From Streptomyces sp. NRRL F-5727 (GTDB taxonomy: Bacteria; Actinomycetota; Actinomycetes; Streptomycetales; Streptomycetaceae): 64,000 nt of DNA. The position numbers and the translations under genes were made by a program. Position 1 is the stretch's first letter. Each line of letters starts with the position of its first letter. Location: NCBI RefSeq assembly GCF_000719555.1, contig NZ_JOGX01000018.1, forward strand, positions 39,019 to 103,018, read 5' to 3'. Below, piece after piece: positions 53,233 to 62,917 of this stretch. The notes under the pieces are model-generated. The model made no database searches and had not been told where the DNA came from. It saw only the letters and a program-made list of their open reading frames with translations.

Positions 53233-53961
53233 ATGGACCACGGGACACGTCCGAGATCCGTCGACGTGGAGCGGAACGGGACGGCCGACCGGCCGGGGCG
53301 CGGCCGGGGGGTGCTCGAAGGGGCCTTCGCCCTCCTCGACGCGCTGCGCCGGTGCGGCGACGAGGCCGGCGTCACGGAGCTCGCCCTCGCCTGCGGGGTG
53401 CCCAAGGGCAGCGCGCACCGGCTGCTCGACCAGCTCGTCGCCGTCGGCGCGGTGGAACGGCGCGGCTCCCGCTACCGCGTCGGACCGCAGCTCTACCGCC
53501 TCGGGCAGGCGTGGGAGCCGCACCCGGGGCTCCGGCTCGCCGCCCGGCTGCCGGTACAGCGGCTGCGCGCCACGACCGGCGCCAGCGTCGTCCTCGCCGT
53601 GCTCCGCGAGGACCAGGCCCTCGTCGTCGCCTCCGCCCCGGGCGAGGTCGAGCCGCTGGTGCCGGTGCGGAACGGCACCGCGTTCCGGCTCGACACCGCC
53701 GCCGGCCACGCGCTGCGCGGACCGCTCGGGGGCGGGCCGGTCCTCGACCGGGAGGACGTGATGGACGGGGTGTGCTGCGCCGCCTTCCCCGTCCGGGGCC
53801 GGGACGGGCGGACCGTCGCCGCGCTCGCCGCGATGGTGCCGGCCGGGCGACGCCTCGACGCCCTCGGCGAGGCCGTCGCCGGCGCCGGGGCCGCCCTCGG
53901 CCGCGCCCTGTCCCGCGGCGTGCCGCGCCGCGCGGTCCCGCCCGCCGCGCTCGCCCCCTGA
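53233..53961 (+). CDS. IclR-type transcriptional regulator
   Basis: 242 residues from the ATG at 53233 (GGGGGA upstream); an earlier in-frame ATG at 53164 would give a poor leader. The N-terminal 40 residues are polar; then the winged helix-turn-helix reads GVLEGAFALLDALRRCGDEA, GVTELALACGVPKGSAHRLL and DQLVAVGAVERRGSRYRVGP. The effector half includes LYRLGQAWEPHPGLRLAARL and NGTAFRLDTAAGHALRGPLG but is shorter than usual, with a Cys pair in MDGVCCAAFPVRG. Ligand and targets unknown; no catabolic genes are next to it. Confidence 0.82.
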   Translation: MDHGTRPRSVDVERNGTADRPGRGRGVLEGAFALLDALRRCGDEAGVTELALACGVPKGSAHRLLDQLVAVGAVERRGSRYRVGPQLYRLGQAWEPHPGLRLAARLPVQRLRATTGASVVLAVLREDQALVVASAPGEVEPLVPVRNGTAFRLDTAAGHALRGPLGGGPVLDREDVMDGVCCAAFPVRGRDGRTVAALAAMVPAGRRLDALGEAVAGAGAALGRALSRGVPRRAVPPAALAP

Positions 53962-54111
53962 ACCGGTCCGCCGCCAACCCTCCCCGGAGGCCGTTCCGTT
54001 GAGCGGAACGCGCGTAGATCCGGGCGGGGGAGGAGCGGCACAGTAAGGGGCGTGCCGGGGGAACGGCACGGAAGAGACACGAAGAACGCACACCTTCGGG
54101 GGAGACACACC

Positions 54112-54582
54112 ATGCGCAGGAACCGCGTCGCACGCGCCGCCGCCACCGCCCTCCTCGGGCTCGGCAGCATCGCCGCCTTCGCCGGCACCGCCCAGGCCGA
54201 GCCGATCGACTACGTGCGGATCGAGCTGTACGAGCTCCACTGCCAGCAGCACAGCGAGGGCGACCACGACGAGGCGTACCTCAGGATCACCGACGCCAAC
54301 GGCAACGCCGTCAAGGTCTGGCCGGGCAACGGCATCAGCTACCAGACGATGGGCGCCGGCTACGTCCGCTCCATGGCGGACGGCAACGGCAACGCCGCGC
54401 TGATCCTCGGCAAGGAGCAGGCCCGCACCCTGACCCTGTGGGACAAGGACACCTTCGGCGGCGACGACAAGCTCGGCTCCACCCTCGTCACCGGCAGCGA
54501 GGTCGGCGCCGAGACCCAGTGGCGGACCGTCGAGGGCTCCGGCGGCGTCTACGTCATCGGCTACCGGGTCGTCGACATCTGA
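54112..54582 (+). CDS. Small secreted protein, beta-sandwich-like
   Basis: 156 residues. Signal peptide MRRNRVARAAATALLGLGSI followed by AAFAGTAQA and then EPIDYVRIELYELHCQQHSE. The mature 127 residues are beta-rich: AYLRITDANGNAVKVWPGNG, LTLWDKDTFGGDDKLGSTLV and GSGGVYVIGYRVVDI resemble one C2-like or Ig-like sandwich with acidic residues that could bind calcium. No enzyme motif. Its only promoter region is the 150 bp after the IclR gene, and a strong hairpin follows its stop. Confidence 0.75.
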   Translation: MRRNRVARAAATALLGLGSIAAFAGTAQAEPIDYVRIELYELHCQQHSEGDHDEAYLRITDANGNAVKVWPGNGISYQTMGAGYVRSMADGNGNAALILGKEQARTLTLWDKDTFGGDDKLGSTLVTGSEVGAETQWRTVEGSGGVYVIGYRVVDI

Positions 54583-54603
54583 CGGAGCCTCACGAACGCC
54601 TGA

Positions 54604-54631
54604 GGGCCGTGCCGGTGACCCGGCACGGCCC
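54604..54631. terminator. 12-bp hairpin terminator
   Basis: Arms 54604-54615 and 54620-54631 are perfect complements with a TGAC loop and a TTCC run after the 3' arm. It lies between the stop of the secreted-protein gene (54582) and the stop of the convergent beta-glucosidase gene (54647). Confidence 0.85.
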
Positions 54632-54646
54632 TTCCTCGCGTCCGGC

Positions 54647-56089
54647 TCAGACCGCGTCGGGCGCGTGCAGCTCGCCCGAGCGGACCACGCCCGAGTACCA
54701 GCGGGCACTGGTCTTCGGGGTGCGCCGCAGGGTGTCGTAGTCGACGTGGACCATGCCGAACCGCTTCGCGTAGCCGTACGCCCACTCGAAGTTGTCCAGC
54801 AGCGACCACAGGTAGTAGCCGCGCACGTCGATGCCGTCGGCGATCGCCCGGTGCACCTCCGCCAGGTGCGCGTGCACGTAGGCGGTGCGCTCGGGGTCGT
54901 GCACCCCGCCGTCCTCGCCGACCACGTCCTCGTACGCGGCGCCGTTCTCGCTGATCACCAGCGGCAGGTCCGGGTACGCCTCCGAGGTCCGGCGCAGCAG
55001 GTCGTACAGGCCGGTCGGGTCCACCGGCCAGCCCATCGCCGTCCGCTCGCCGGGCGCGCGGTGGAAGGCGACCGAGTCGGCGCCCGGCCACGGCGAGTGG
55101 GCGCTGTCGCCGTGCCCGTCGTCCTGCGGCTTCTCCTCGCCCTCGGCGACGTGCGCCACCAGGGTGGGCGCGTAGTAGTTGATGGCGAGGAAGTCCAGCG
55201 GCTGGTTCGCCGTCGCCGTGTCGCCGGGCTGGACGAAGGACCAGTCGGTGAGGTGCCGGGTGTCGGCGATCAGGTCCTCCGGGTAGGCGCCCTCCAGCAT
55301 CGGGCCCAGCCAGACCCGGTTGCCGACGGCGTCGATCCGGCGGGCCGCCTCCAGGTCCTCCGTGGAGGTGCTCCGCGCCCGCACCTCGTGCAGGTTGAGC
55401 GAGACCGCGATCTGACGGTCCGCCGGCAGCGAGGCGCGCAGCGCCTGGACGGCGAGGCCGTGGCCGAGGTTGAGGTGGTGGGCGGCGCGCAGCGCGGCGA
55501 CCGGGTCGGTGCGGCCCGGGGCGTGCACGCCGGAGCCGTAGCCGAGGAAGGCGGTGCACCAGGGCTCGTTGAGGGTCGTCCACCGCTTCACCCGGTCGCC
55601 GACGGCGTCCGCGACGATCCCGGCGTACTCGGCGAACCGCTCGGCCGTGGCGCGCTCGGGCCAGCCGCCCGCGTCCTCCAGCTCCTGCGGCAGGTCCCAG
55701 TGGTAGAGGGTGAGGGCGGGCTCGATGCCGGCGGCGAGCAGCTCGTCCACCAGCGCCCGGTAGAAGTCCAGGCCCTTCTGGACGGCGGGGCCCCGGCCGG
55801 TGGGCTGGACCCGCGACCAGGAGACGGAGAACCGGTAGGCGTTCAGGCCCAGTTCGGCCATGAGGGCGACGTCGTCGCGGAACCGGTGGTAGTGGTCGAC
55901 GGCCACGTCGCCGGTGTGGCCCTCGAAGACCTTGCCGGGGGTGTGCGAGAAGGTGTCCCAGATGGAGGGCGTACGACCGTCCTCGCGGGCCGCCCCCTCG
56001 ATCTGGTAGGCGGCGGTGGCCGCGCCCCAGAGGAAGTCGGAGGGGAACTGGCGGACGGCGGTGAGCGGCCGGGTTTCGGACGCGGTCAT
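54647..56089 (-). CDS. bglC: GH1 beta-glucosidase BglC
   Basis: 480 residues. GH1 barrel: [15 protein letters not shown] at the start, the acid/base glutamate E175 in [11 protein letters not shown] and the nucleophile E381 in [11 protein letters not shown]. The final segment [20 protein letters not shown] carries the glucose-binding Trp/Glu. It hydrolyses imported cellobiose to glucose in the cytoplasm; there is no signal peptide. It is the last gene downstream of cebEFG, 109 bp after cebG, and has a CebR-like box just before its start, so it may be transcribed both from the operon and on its own. Confidence 0.93.
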   Translation of the reverse strand: MTASETRPLTAVRQFPSDFLWGAATAAYQIEGAAREDGRTPSIWDTFSHTPGKVFEGHTGDVAVDHYHRFRDDVALMAELGLNAYRFSVSWSRVQPTGRGPAVQKGLDFYRALVDELLAAGIEPALTLYHWDLPQELEDAGGWPERATAERFAEYAGIVADAVGDRVKRWTTLNEPWCTAFLGYGSGVHAPGRTDPVAALRAAHHLNLGHGLAVQALRASLPADRQIAVSLNLHEVRARSTSTEDLEAARRIDAVGNRVWLGPMLEGAYPEDLIADTRHLTDWSFVQPGDTATANQPLDFLAINYYAPTLVAHVAEGEEKPQDDGHGDSAHSPWPGADSVAFHRAPGERTAMGWPVDPTGLYDLLRRTSEAYPDLPLVISENGAAYEDVVGEDGGVHDPERTAYVHAHLAEVHRAIADGIDVRGYYLWSLLDNFEWAYGYAKRFGMVHVDYDTLRRTPKTSARWYSGVVRSGELHAPDAV

Positions 56090-56090
56090 A

Positions 56091-56104
56091 GGAGAGCGCT
56101 CCCA
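56091..56104 (-). promoter_or_regulatory. Degenerate CebR operator upstream of bglC
   Basis: On the minus strand TGGGAGCGCTCTCC matches the CebR box at 12 of 14 positions. It lies 1-15 bp before the bglC ATG, and overlaps the ribosome-binding site area. A weaker site here fits partial, cellobiose-sensitive control. Confidence 0.75.
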
Positions 56105-56198
56105 ACGGGGGGTGAGGGACGGTCCGTTCGGGTCCGGCGACTGCGGCGGACCCGAACGGAGCCGAGGGGATTGCGGTACGGAGGAGGGGGCGGGCCGG

Positions 56199-57113
56199 TC
56201 AGCTCTTGACCGCGCCGGCGGTGATGCCGCCCACGATGTGCTTGCCCAGGAAGGCGAAGACCAGCAGCAGCGGCACGGTCGATATCAGCGCGCCGGTCAG
56301 CACGATCGCGTGGTCCACGGTGTGGTTGCCCGCGCCGAGTCCGGCGAGCGCGACCTGGAGGGTCGGGTTGCCGTCCGGGGTGAGCGCGATGAACGGCCAG
56401 AAGAAGTCGTTCCACGCCTGCACGAAGACGAGCATGCCGAGCACGGCCATGGCCGGCCTGGCCACCGGGAAGACCACGTGCCAGATGATCCGGAGGCTGT
56501 GCGCCCCGTCCATCCGGGCCGCCTCGACCAGTTCGACGGGCAGCGCCTCGACCAGGAACTGGCGCATGAAGAAGACGCCGAAGGCCGCGACGAGCGAGGG
56601 CAGCACCACGGACTGGAGCTGGTCGAACCAGCCGAGGTCGGTGATGATCTGGTACAGCGGGATGACGCTGAGCTGCGGCGGGATCGTCATCGTGGCGACC
56701 ACCAGCGAGAGCAGCATGCCGCGGCCCTTGAAGGGCAGCTTGGCGAAGGCGAAGCCGGCGAGGGTGGAGAAGAGGACGGTGGACGCGGCCACCAGGCTCG
56801 CCACGACGGTGGTGTTGATCAGCGCCTCGCCCATGTCGACCTGGTCCCAGGCGAAGCTGAGGTTGTCGAGGAGACGGGAGCCGGGCAGCAGCGGCGCCGG
56901 CGCCTGGACGACCCGCTCGCCGGTGTGCGAGGCGGCGACCACGTTCCAGTACAGCGGGAACAGCGAGACGACCGTGGCGACGACCAGCAGGACGTAGGTG
57001 AGCGGTCCCGCGTGGTGCTGCCGGCCCGCCGTCTGGCGGAAGCGGCGGCGCGCCGGGCGCTCGCCGGGCGTCTTCGGCTCGACGGTCGGGGTGGTGTCGA
57101 GGGTGCGGGCCAT
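56199..57113 (-). CDS. cebG: Cellobiose ABC transporter permease CebG
   Basis: 304 residues from the ATG at 57113. Six membrane helices of the MalG type start at [20 protein letters not shown]. The EAA loop for docking the ATPase reads [20 protein letters not shown], and [20 protein letters not shown] and [20 protein letters not shown] are conserved. It forms the transmembrane channel with CebF. The gene follows cebF after 2 bp. The ATPase (MsiK in other Streptomyces) is not encoded here and must be elsewhere. Confidence 0.92.
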   Translation of the reverse strand: MARTLDTTPTVEPKTPGERPARRRFRQTAGRQHHAGPLTYVLLVVATVVSLFPLYWNVVAASHTGERVVQAPAPLLPGSRLLDNLSFAWDQVDMGEALINTTVVASLVAASTVLFSTLAGFAFAKLPFKGRGMLLSLVVATMTIPPQLSVIPLYQIITDLGWFDQLQSVVLPSLVAAFGVFFMRQFLVEALPVELVEAARMDGAHSLRIIWHVVFPVARPAMAVLGMLVFVQAWNDFFWPFIALTPDGNPTLQVALAGLGAGNHTVDHAIVLTGALISTVPLLLVFAFLGKHIVGGITAGAVKS

Positions 57114-57115
57114 GG

Positions 57116-58126
57116 TCAGTCCCCCAGCTTCTTGCGGTTGCGGCGGGAGACGAGCGCCTGGATGCCTCCGATGAGCAGCAGGAGCGCCAGCATGACCCAG
57201 GCGATCGCCGAGGCGGAGCCCAGCGCGCCGGTGATCCATCCCTTTTCGTACATCAGGAGGCTCAGCGTCTGGAACTGGTGGCCGCTGCCGCCGCTGATGC
57301 CGACGCTGCCGCCGAAGAGCATCGGCTCGCCGAAGAGCTGGGTGGCGCCGATGGTGGAGACGATGATCGTGAAGAAGATCGTCGGCCGGATGGAGGGGAT
57401 GGTGACGCTGATGAACTGGCGCCAGCGGGAGGCGCCGTCGAGCGAGGCGGCCTCGTAGAGGTCCTGCGGCACGGCCTGCATGGCGGCGAGGTAGATCAGC
57501 GCGTTGTAGCCGGTCCAGCGCCAGGTGACGATCACGGAGATCGCGATCTGCGCCGGCCACTTGGAGTTGTTCCAGTCGATCGGCCCGATCCCGACCCAGT
57601 CGAGGATGCTGTTGATCATCCCGTAGTCGGTGTTGAACAGCTGGGCGAAGACCAGCGTCGCCGCCGCGATCGAGGTGGCGTACGGGGCGAGGATGGCGAC
57701 CCGGAAGAAGCCGCGGCCGCGGAGCTTGTAGTTCAGCAGGTGGGCGAGGCCGAGGGCCATCAGCAGCTGCGGGACGGTGGAGATGACACCGATGGTGAAG
57801 GTGTTGAACAGCGCGTTCCAGAAGAACTCGCTGGTGGCGAGGTCGGTGTAGTTCTCCAGGCCCTTCCACTCGGCGGTGCCGCCGAGCTCGACCCGGTTGA
57901 GCGAGAGGTAGCCGGTGTAGATCAGCGGGAAGAGGCCGAAGGCGGCGAAGGTGAGGAAGAAGGGGGCGATGAAGACGTACGGGATCGCCTTGACGTCCCA
58001 GCGGTAGAGGGTGCTGCGCCAGCCTCCGGGGCCGGAGCGGCGGCGCCGGCCGCGGGGGGCGGGCGGGGAGGGCGGTGCGGCGGACGGCGGGGTGCCGCCC
58101 TGCTCCGCCCGTACGGAGGTGGCCAC
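57116..58126 (-). CDS. cebF: Cellobiose ABC transporter permease CebF
   Basis: 336 residues from the GTG at 58126 (GAAGGA upstream). A basic, Pro-rich cytoplasmic start (about 45 residues) is followed by MalF-type helices (YVFIAPFFLTFAAFGLFPLI, SVIVTWRWTGYNALIYLAAM). The EAA loop is LYEAASLDGASRWRQFISVT. It is the partner permease of CebG, transferring cellobiose/cellotriose from CebE. The gene lies 91 bp after cebE, is 2 bp from cebG, and belongs to the CebR-controlled operon. Confidence 0.92.
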   Translation of the reverse strand: MATSVRAEQGGTPPSAAPPSPPAPRGRRRRSGPGGWRSTLYRWDVKAIPYVFIAPFFLTFAAFGLFPLIYTGYLSLNRVELGGTAEWKGLENYTDLATSEFFWNALFNTFTIGVISTVPQLLMALGLAHLLNYKLRGRGFFRVAILAPYATSIAAATLVFAQLFNTDYGMINSILDWVGIGPIDWNNSKWPAQIAISVIVTWRWTGYNALIYLAAMQAVPQDLYEAASLDGASRWRQFISVTIPSIRPTIFFTIIVSTIGATQLFGEPMLFGGSVGISGGSGHQFQTLSLLMYEKGWITGALGSASAIAWVMLALLLLIGGIQALVSRRNRKKLGD

Positions 58127-58217
58127 GGGTGGCGTCCTTCCAGGTCGATGCGTGCGGTGGTGCGGACGGTGCCGGCCCGCCGCCCGTCGGTGGCGGCGGG
58201 CCGGCACACGGTCCCCG

Positions 58218-59555
58218 CTACTGGTCGATCTTGTCCTCGACCAGCTTCTTGACGTTGTCCCACGCCTTGGCCGGGTCGGTGCCCCGCTGCTCGATGTCGA
58301 GGATGCCGTTGTCGGTGAGGAAGGTCTTCACCTGGCCGTCCCAGCGGCTGATCGCGGCGGGCTGGATGCCGGCCGCCGCCGAGGAGAAGATCTTGCCGAC
58401 CGGGGTGTCGCCGAAGTACGGCAGCTTGGCGTTCTGCACCGTGGACGAGAGGAGCGTGTCCTTGGTGGACGGGATGTTGCCGTTCACCGCGAAGACCTTG
58501 GCGTGCTGCTCGGGGGCGGTCAGCCAGGCGGCCAGCTCGGCGGCCTCCTTGGCGTGCTTGCTCGCCTTGGGCACGGCGAGGAAGGAGCCGCCCCAGTTGC
58601 CTGCGACCGGCGGCGCGGCGATGTCCCACTTGCCCTGGTTGGCGGGGCCGGCCTGGTCCTTGATGATGCCGGTCATCCAGGACGGGCAGGCGACGGTGGC
58701 GAACTTGGAGTTCTTGAAGGCCGCGTTCCAGGTGCCCTTCTCGTCGAACTGGCGCAGCTTGGCGGTGAGTCCGCCCTCGGCCGCCTTCACGCCGAGCTCC
58801 CACGCCTTCTTCACGCCGGGGCTGTTCTCCCAGTCGAGCTTGCCGCTGGAGTCGGCGTACTGGACCGGGTCGCTGGAGAGCACCGCGTTGAAGAGACCGC
58901 TCGCGGAGTCGTGGAAGGCGGTGCCGGCGGGTGCGTTCTTCTTGTACGTCTCGCCGACGGTGAGGAACTTCGACCAGTCGCCGCTCCACAGCTTGCCGAC
59001 CTCTTCGCGGTCGGTGGGCAGCTTGGCCTTGCCGAAGAGCTCCTTGTTGTAGCAGACGGCCATCGGACCGATGTCGGTGCCGAGGGCGATGACCTTGCCG
59101 TCGCCGGTGGTGGCCTGCTTGACCTTCCAGTCGAGGTACTTGGAGGTGTCGGCGCCGCCCTCCTTGCCCAGGTCGACCCACTTGGAGGCCATGCTCTCGC
59201 CGGTGGCCTCGGCGATGTAGCCGACCTCGATCGCCTGGATGTCGGCGACGCCGCTGTTCTGGGAGAGGCGCAGCTTCAGGGTGTCCCAGTACTTCTGACC
59301 GTCGGAGACGTTCGACTCCTCGATCTTGATGTTCGGGTGGAGCCGCTCGTACTCGGCGTAGAGCTTCGCGCCGGTCTTGTTGTCGTAGCCGAACGAGCCG
59401 AAGGTGCCGACCCGCAGCGTGATCTTGCCGCCGTCCTTCCCGCCCTCGTCGTCCGTGTCGCTTCCGCAACCGGTGAGCAGGACCGTGCCGGTCACCACTG
59501 CGGCGACCGCCGCGGCGGCCGTGCGGCGTCCGCGTCTGCTGCTGGAAGTGCGCAT
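58218..59555 (-). CDS. cebE: Cellobiose-binding lipoprotein CebE
   Basis: 445 residues from the ATG at 59555 (GAGGAG 6 bases upstream). Lipoprotein signal MRTSSSRRGRRTAAAAVAAV ending in LLTGC (lipidated Cys30). The mature part is a family 1 solute-binding protein: KITLRVGTFGSFGYDNKTGA, LYAEYERLHPNIKIEESNVS, GVADIQAIEVGYIAEATGES and TAFHDSASGLFNAVLSSDPV. It captures cellobiose and cellotriose outside the membrane and hands them to CebFG. A perfect CebR box precedes it. The order cebE-cebF-cebG-bglC matches the classical cellobiose operon. Confidence 0.93.
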   Translation of the reverse strand: MRTSSSRRGRRTAAAAVAAVVTGTVLLTGCGSDTDDEGGKDGGKITLRVGTFGSFGYDNKTGAKLYAEYERLHPNIKIEESNVSDGQKYWDTLKLRLSQNSGVADIQAIEVGYIAEATGESMASKWVDLGKEGGADTSKYLDWKVKQATTGDGKVIALGTDIGPMAVCYNKELFGKAKLPTDREEVGKLWSGDWSKFLTVGETYKKNAPAGTAFHDSASGLFNAVLSSDPVQYADSSGKLDWENSPGVKKAWELGVKAAEGGLTAKLRQFDEKGTWNAAFKNSKFATVACPSWMTGIIKDQAGPANQGKWDIAAPPVAGNWGGSFLAVPKASKHAKEAAELAAWLTAPEQHAKVFAVNGNIPSTKDTLLSSTVQNAKLPYFGDTPVGKIFSSAAAGIQPAAISRWDGQVKTFLTDNGILDIEQRGTDPAKAWDNVKKLVEDKIDQ

Positions 59556-59667
59556 TCCACTCTCCTCGTCCAAGGTGGTGCTCGTTGTGCGCCAAGAGGT
59601 CCGGTCGGCTGCTCGCGGCTCGGCGGGCCCTGACGGGACCTGATGCAGGCTGTGCCGGCTCCCCTGA

Positions 59668-59681
59668 TGGGAGCGCTCCCA
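59668..59681 (-). promoter_or_regulatory. CebR operator of the cebEFG operon
   Basis: Perfect palindrome TGGGAGCGCTCCCA, 113 bp upstream of the cebE start. It is the canonical site for repression in the absence of cellobiose. Confidence 0.92.
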
Positions 59682-59843
59682 CGTCGTTGCCGGAAGGTTG
59701 CCGCCGGGGGGGTGGGGGTGTCAAGACATGAACGCGGATTCGTTACCGGAAGGTGTTCGGCGGGTTTCGCGCCGCCAGGACGCGGGTCTTCACGTCATCT
59801 CCTGAACGCGCGCGTGGCGCGGCGGGAGCGCCGTGCTCTAGGG

Positions 59844-59857
59844 TGGGAGCGCTCCCA
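59844..59857 (+). promoter_or_regulatory. CebR operator upstream of cebR
   Basis: A second perfect TGGGAGCGCTCCCA, 94 bp before the cebR ATG, indicating autoregulation. Confidence 0.9.
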
Positions 59858-59951
59858 TCCCGGTGCGGCCCCCACGGGCCCCGTTTCCACCGGCACGGCC
59901 GCTCCGCCCGCCGGAGGGGTCCGCCCCGCCGAGGCCCTGGTGAGCGGCGCG

Positions 59952-60998
59952 ATGTCCGACGAGGGGAGTACGGCGACGGTGAACGGACGGCAGAACAGCA
60001 GACCCACCCTGGAACAGGTCGCGGCCCGCGCCGGGGTCGGCCGGGGCACCGTCTCGCGGGTCATCAACGGCTCCCCGCGGGTGAGCGAGCAGACCCGCGC
60101 GGCCGTGGCGCGGGCCGTCGCCGAACTCGGCTACGTACCCAACCAGGCCGCCCGCGCGCTCGCCGGCAGCCGCACGGACGCCGTCGCCCTCGTCATCCCC
60201 GAGGCCGAGGCGCGGCTCTTCGCCGAGCCCTACTTCCTCGACCTCATCCGCGGCGTCAGCGCCGAACTGGCCGAGGCCGACAAGCAGCTGCTGCTGACCC
60301 TGGTGCGCAGCGAGCAGGAGCGCCAGCGCTTCGAGCAGTACCTCGCCGCCCAGCGCGTCGACGGCGTGCTCCTGGCCTCCGTCCACGGCGACGACCCGCT
60401 GCCCGACCGCATCCGCGAGCTCGGCATCCCGGTCGTCATGAACGGCCGCCGCTCGGAGGCCGAGCCCGTCCCGTACGTCGACTCCGACAACATCGGCGCG
60501 GGCCGCGCCGCCGTCGCCCACCTGGTGGGCCGCGGCAGGCAGCGCATCGCCACCGTCACCGGCCCGCTGGACATGTACGTCGCCCGGGCCCGTCTCGGCG
60601 GCTACCGCGCCGGCCTCGCCGAGGCGGGCCACGCCCCCGACGAGGGCCTGGTCGCGCCCGGCGACTTCACCGAGGCGGGCGGCCGCGCGGCCATGCGCGA
60701 ACTCCTCGCCCGCCGCCCCGACCTGGACGCGGTCTTCGTCGCCTCCGACGTGATGGCCGCCGGCGCCCGCGGCGCCCTGCGCGAGGCGGGCCGCCGCATC
60801 CCCGAGGACGTGGCCCTCGTCGGCGTCGACGACTCCCCGGTGGCCCGTCTGATGGACCCGCCCCTGACGAGCGTCCGCCAGCCCACGGAACGCATGGGCC
60901 GCACGATGGCCCGGATGCTCCTCCACGCCGTCGCGGGCACCCCGGAGGACCCGCGCCGCGTCTTCCCGACGGAGCTGGTGGTCCGGGGGTCCTGCTGA
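59952..60998 (+). CDS. cebR: LacI-family cellobiose repressor CebR
   Basis: 348 residues from the ATG at 59952; a GTG at 59979 (VNGRQNSRPTLEQV) is an equally good start by homology. LacI-type helix-turn-helix: RPTLEQVAARAGVGRGTVSR with VINGSPRVSEQTR, then the hinge ELGYVPNQAARALAGSRTDA. The periplasmic-binding-protein-like effector domain follows (AVALVIPEAEARLFAEPYFL, VALVGVDDSPVARLMDPPLT). It binds the 14-bp boxes found before cebE, cebR, bglC and the GH9 gene, and is released by cellobiose, as established in S. griseus and S. reticuli. It ends against a hairpin shared with GH6. Confidence 0.93.
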   Translation: MSDEGSTATVNGRQNSRPTLEQVAARAGVGRGTVSRVINGSPRVSEQTRAAVARAVAELGYVPNQAARALAGSRTDAVALVIPEAEARLFAEPYFLDLIRGVSAELAEADKQLLLTLVRSEQERQRFEQYLAAQRVDGVLLASVHGDDPLPDRIRELGIPVVMNGRRSEAEPVPYVDSDNIGAGRAAVAHLVGRGRQRIATVTGPLDMYVARARLGGYRAGLAEAGHAPDEGLVAPGDFTEAGGRAAMRELLARRPDLDAVFVASDVMAAGARGALREAGRRIPEDVALVGVDDSPVARLMDPPLTSVRQPTERMGRTMARMLLHAVAGTPEDPRRVFPTELVVRGSC

Positions 60999-61034
60999 GC
61001 CCCTGCCGGGCGGCTGGACCCCGGCGACGACGGA

Positions 61035-61071
61035 ACGGCCGGACGGGACCCTGGGGGTCTCGTCCGGCCGT
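61035..61071 (+). terminator. 16-bp hairpin terminator after cebR
   Basis: Arms 61035-61050 and 61056-61071, perfect except one G-U pair, with a 5-base loop. It lies 37 bp after the cebR stop. Confidence 0.8.
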
Positions 61072-61088
61072 CTCCGTGGACTCCGGGT

Positions 61089-61120
61089 CCCGCGCCCGGT
61101 CCGCCGGGTCCGGGCGCGGG
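61089..61120 (-). terminator. 11-bp hairpin after the GH6 gene
   Basis: Arms 61089-61099 and 61110-61120 with a 10-base loop, placed 10 bp after the GH6 stop on the minus strand. Together with the cebR hairpin it isolates the two convergent genes. Confidence 0.7.
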
Positions 61121-61129
61121 GTGGAAGGG

Positions 61130-62872
61130 TTACAGCGCCGGGTGCGCGTTCTTCATGAGCTCCTGGAACTGGGCCGAGAACCACTGGCCCGACAGCGGCG
61201 CGTCGGGGAGCGCGCCGGACATGCTGTTGCCGTTACGGGCGTTGCCCGTGTAGGTCGGGTCGCACATGCGGTCGAAGCCCTTGCCCTCGGTGTTCGGGAT
61301 CTCCTTCGACGCGCCGTCGGACTCGCCCGGGGGCTTCATCCAGACGTACGCGTCGATGCCGGCGGCCGGGGCCGCCTGGGGACGCTCGCCGAGACCCGCC
61401 CCGGACTGGTTGCACCAGTTGCCGAGGTGGATGCGGCGGTCGTACCGGCCGCCGTTGACGTAGGTGTCGACGCTGGTCAGGGCGCCCGGGCCGGTGGGCC
61501 GGGCGGTGCCGCCCCAGCCGTTGCGGGAGGTGTCGATCAGCATGCCGAGCTTGCTGTCGAAGCCGAGCGAGACCAGCTTGTCGCGCATCGCCTGGGCGTA
61601 GGACAGCTCGTCGGTGTACTGGTTCCAGTCGATCCACTTCGACGTGCGCACGGAGGTGCCGTTGACGCTGTCGGTGATCTTGAAGTGGTCCTCCTTCAGC
61701 GCGCTGTAGTTGGCGGTGTTCACGATGAAGCCGTGGACGTTGGCGACGGTCGAGCCCTCGGCGGTCGCGGCCTGCTTGAACAGCTCCGCGGAGGGGCCGA
61801 AGTTGGAGTCCCAGCCGAGCCAGCCGTGGTGTCCGGCGTCGACGTAGTTGTAGACGTTCGGGATCGCGCCGAGCTTGTTGAGCGCGTAGCCGACGCCCTT
61901 GATGTAGTTGCCGTTCTCCTTCATGACGTTGCAGTTGGCGGTCTCGGTCGGACGGCCGGCCACGTTCGTCACGAGGTTGGGGAGGGAGTCGATCTCGACC
62001 GTCGTGACGATGCGCAGGCCCGCGTACTTCGGGTCCGCGAGGATCGCCGCGATCGGGTCGATGTACTGCGTCTTGTACTTGTCGATCTCCGTCGGGCCCA
62101 GCTCGCCGTTGGAGGCGAGCGCGGCACAGTCACGGCCCGGCAGGTTGTAGATGACCAGCTGGACGACCAGCTCGCCGGAGCCCTTCTGCACCAGCGCCTC
62201 GTCGAGGTGGGCGCGCAGGCCCCGGGCGCCGGGCGTGCCGTTGATGGCGGCGATGCGGTCCAGCCAGACGCCGGTGGGCTGGTTGGAGATCCTGCTGCCG
62301 CCCGGCTCGGCCTCGGCCTTGGCGCGCCAGTCGGGGTTCACGTACACCTTGGCCCCGGCGTACGGGTTGTCCGCCTTCGAGCCGGCCGGCGGGGTGGTCG
62401 GCGGCGTCGTGGGCGGGGTGGTGGGCGGCGTCGTCGGCGGGTCCGTCGGCTGCGTCGTGGTGTTGCAGGTGACGCCGTTCAGCTTGAAGGTGGCCGGCAC
62501 GGCGTTGGTCCCGCTGTAGGAGCCGTTGAAGCCGAAGGAGGTCGAACCGCCGGTCGCCAGCGTGCCGTTGTACGACAGGCTCTTGGCGGTGACGGCCGCG
62601 CCGGACTGGGTGATGGTGGCGTTCCAGCCCTGGGTGACCTGCTGGTTGCCGCCGTAGCTCCACTCCAGCGTCCAGGAGGTCACCGGGTCGCCGGTGTTGG
62701 TGACCGCGACGTTGGCGCCGAAGCCGGTGTTCCACTGGTTGGTGATGGTGTAGTCGACCTTGCAGCCGGGGGTGGCGGCGCCGGCGGTGGCGCCGAAGAC
62801 CGTGGCGGTGGCTCCGGTCGCGGTGATGAGGCCGAGGGCCGCCAGGAGGGCGGTACGGCTGGTGCGGCTCAT
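61130..62872 (-). CDS. Secreted GH6 cellulase/cellobiohydrolase with CBM2
   Basis: 580 residues. Signal peptide 1-33 (cleaved after AGAA), then a CBM2 module (about 36-137) of the usual type: CKVDYTITNQWNTGFGANVA, VTSWTLEWSYGGNQQVTQGW, GTNAVPATFKLNGVTC. A Pro/Thr linker (PPTTPPTTPPTT) precedes the GH6 catalytic domain. Active-site Asp motifs are ELVVQLVIYNLPGRDCAALA and RIVTTVEIDSLPNLVTN, and DAGHHGWLGWDSNFGPSAEL, WCNQSGAGLGERPQ and AYVWMKPPGESDGAS follow. It releases cellobiose from cellulose chain ends. No CebR box is visible directly upstream, so it may be controlled with the GH5 gene that precedes it. Confidence 0.92.
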   Translation of the reverse strand: MSRTSRTALLAALGLITATGATATVFGATAGAATPGCKVDYTITNQWNTGFGANVAVTNTGDPVTSWTLEWSYGGNQQVTQGWNATITQSGAAVTAKSLSYNGTLATGGSTSFGFNGSYSGTNAVPATFKLNGVTCNTTTQPTDPPTTPPTTPPTTPPTTPPAGSKADNPYAGAKVYVNPDWRAKAEAEPGGSRISNQPTGVWLDRIAAINGTPGARGLRAHLDEALVQKGSGELVVQLVIYNLPGRDCAALASNGELGPTEIDKYKTQYIDPIAAILADPKYAGLRIVTTVEIDSLPNLVTNVAGRPTETANCNVMKENGNYIKGVGYALNKLGAIPNVYNYVDAGHHGWLGWDSNFGPSAELFKQAATAEGSTVANVHGFIVNTANYSALKEDHFKITDSVNGTSVRTSKWIDWNQYTDELSYAQAMRDKLVSLGFDSKLGMLIDTSRNGWGGTARPTGPGALTSVDTYVNGGRYDRRIHLGNWCNQSGAGLGERPQAAPAAGIDAYVWMKPPGESDGASKEIPNTEGKGFDRMCDPTYTGNARNGNSMSGALPDAPLSGQWFSAQFQELMKNAHPAL

Positions 62873-62917
62873 GGGGGTGGGGGTTCCTTTCGGGTGATGG
62901 CGGTTTTCAACGGGAGG

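Larger units (their letters stand above)
59556..59951. promoter_or_regulatory. Divergent cebE/cebR control region
   Basis: 396 bp between the two starts contain two perfect CebR boxes (59668-59681 and 59844-59857), each close to one gene. The remainder has no further structure that I can support. Confidence 0.75.
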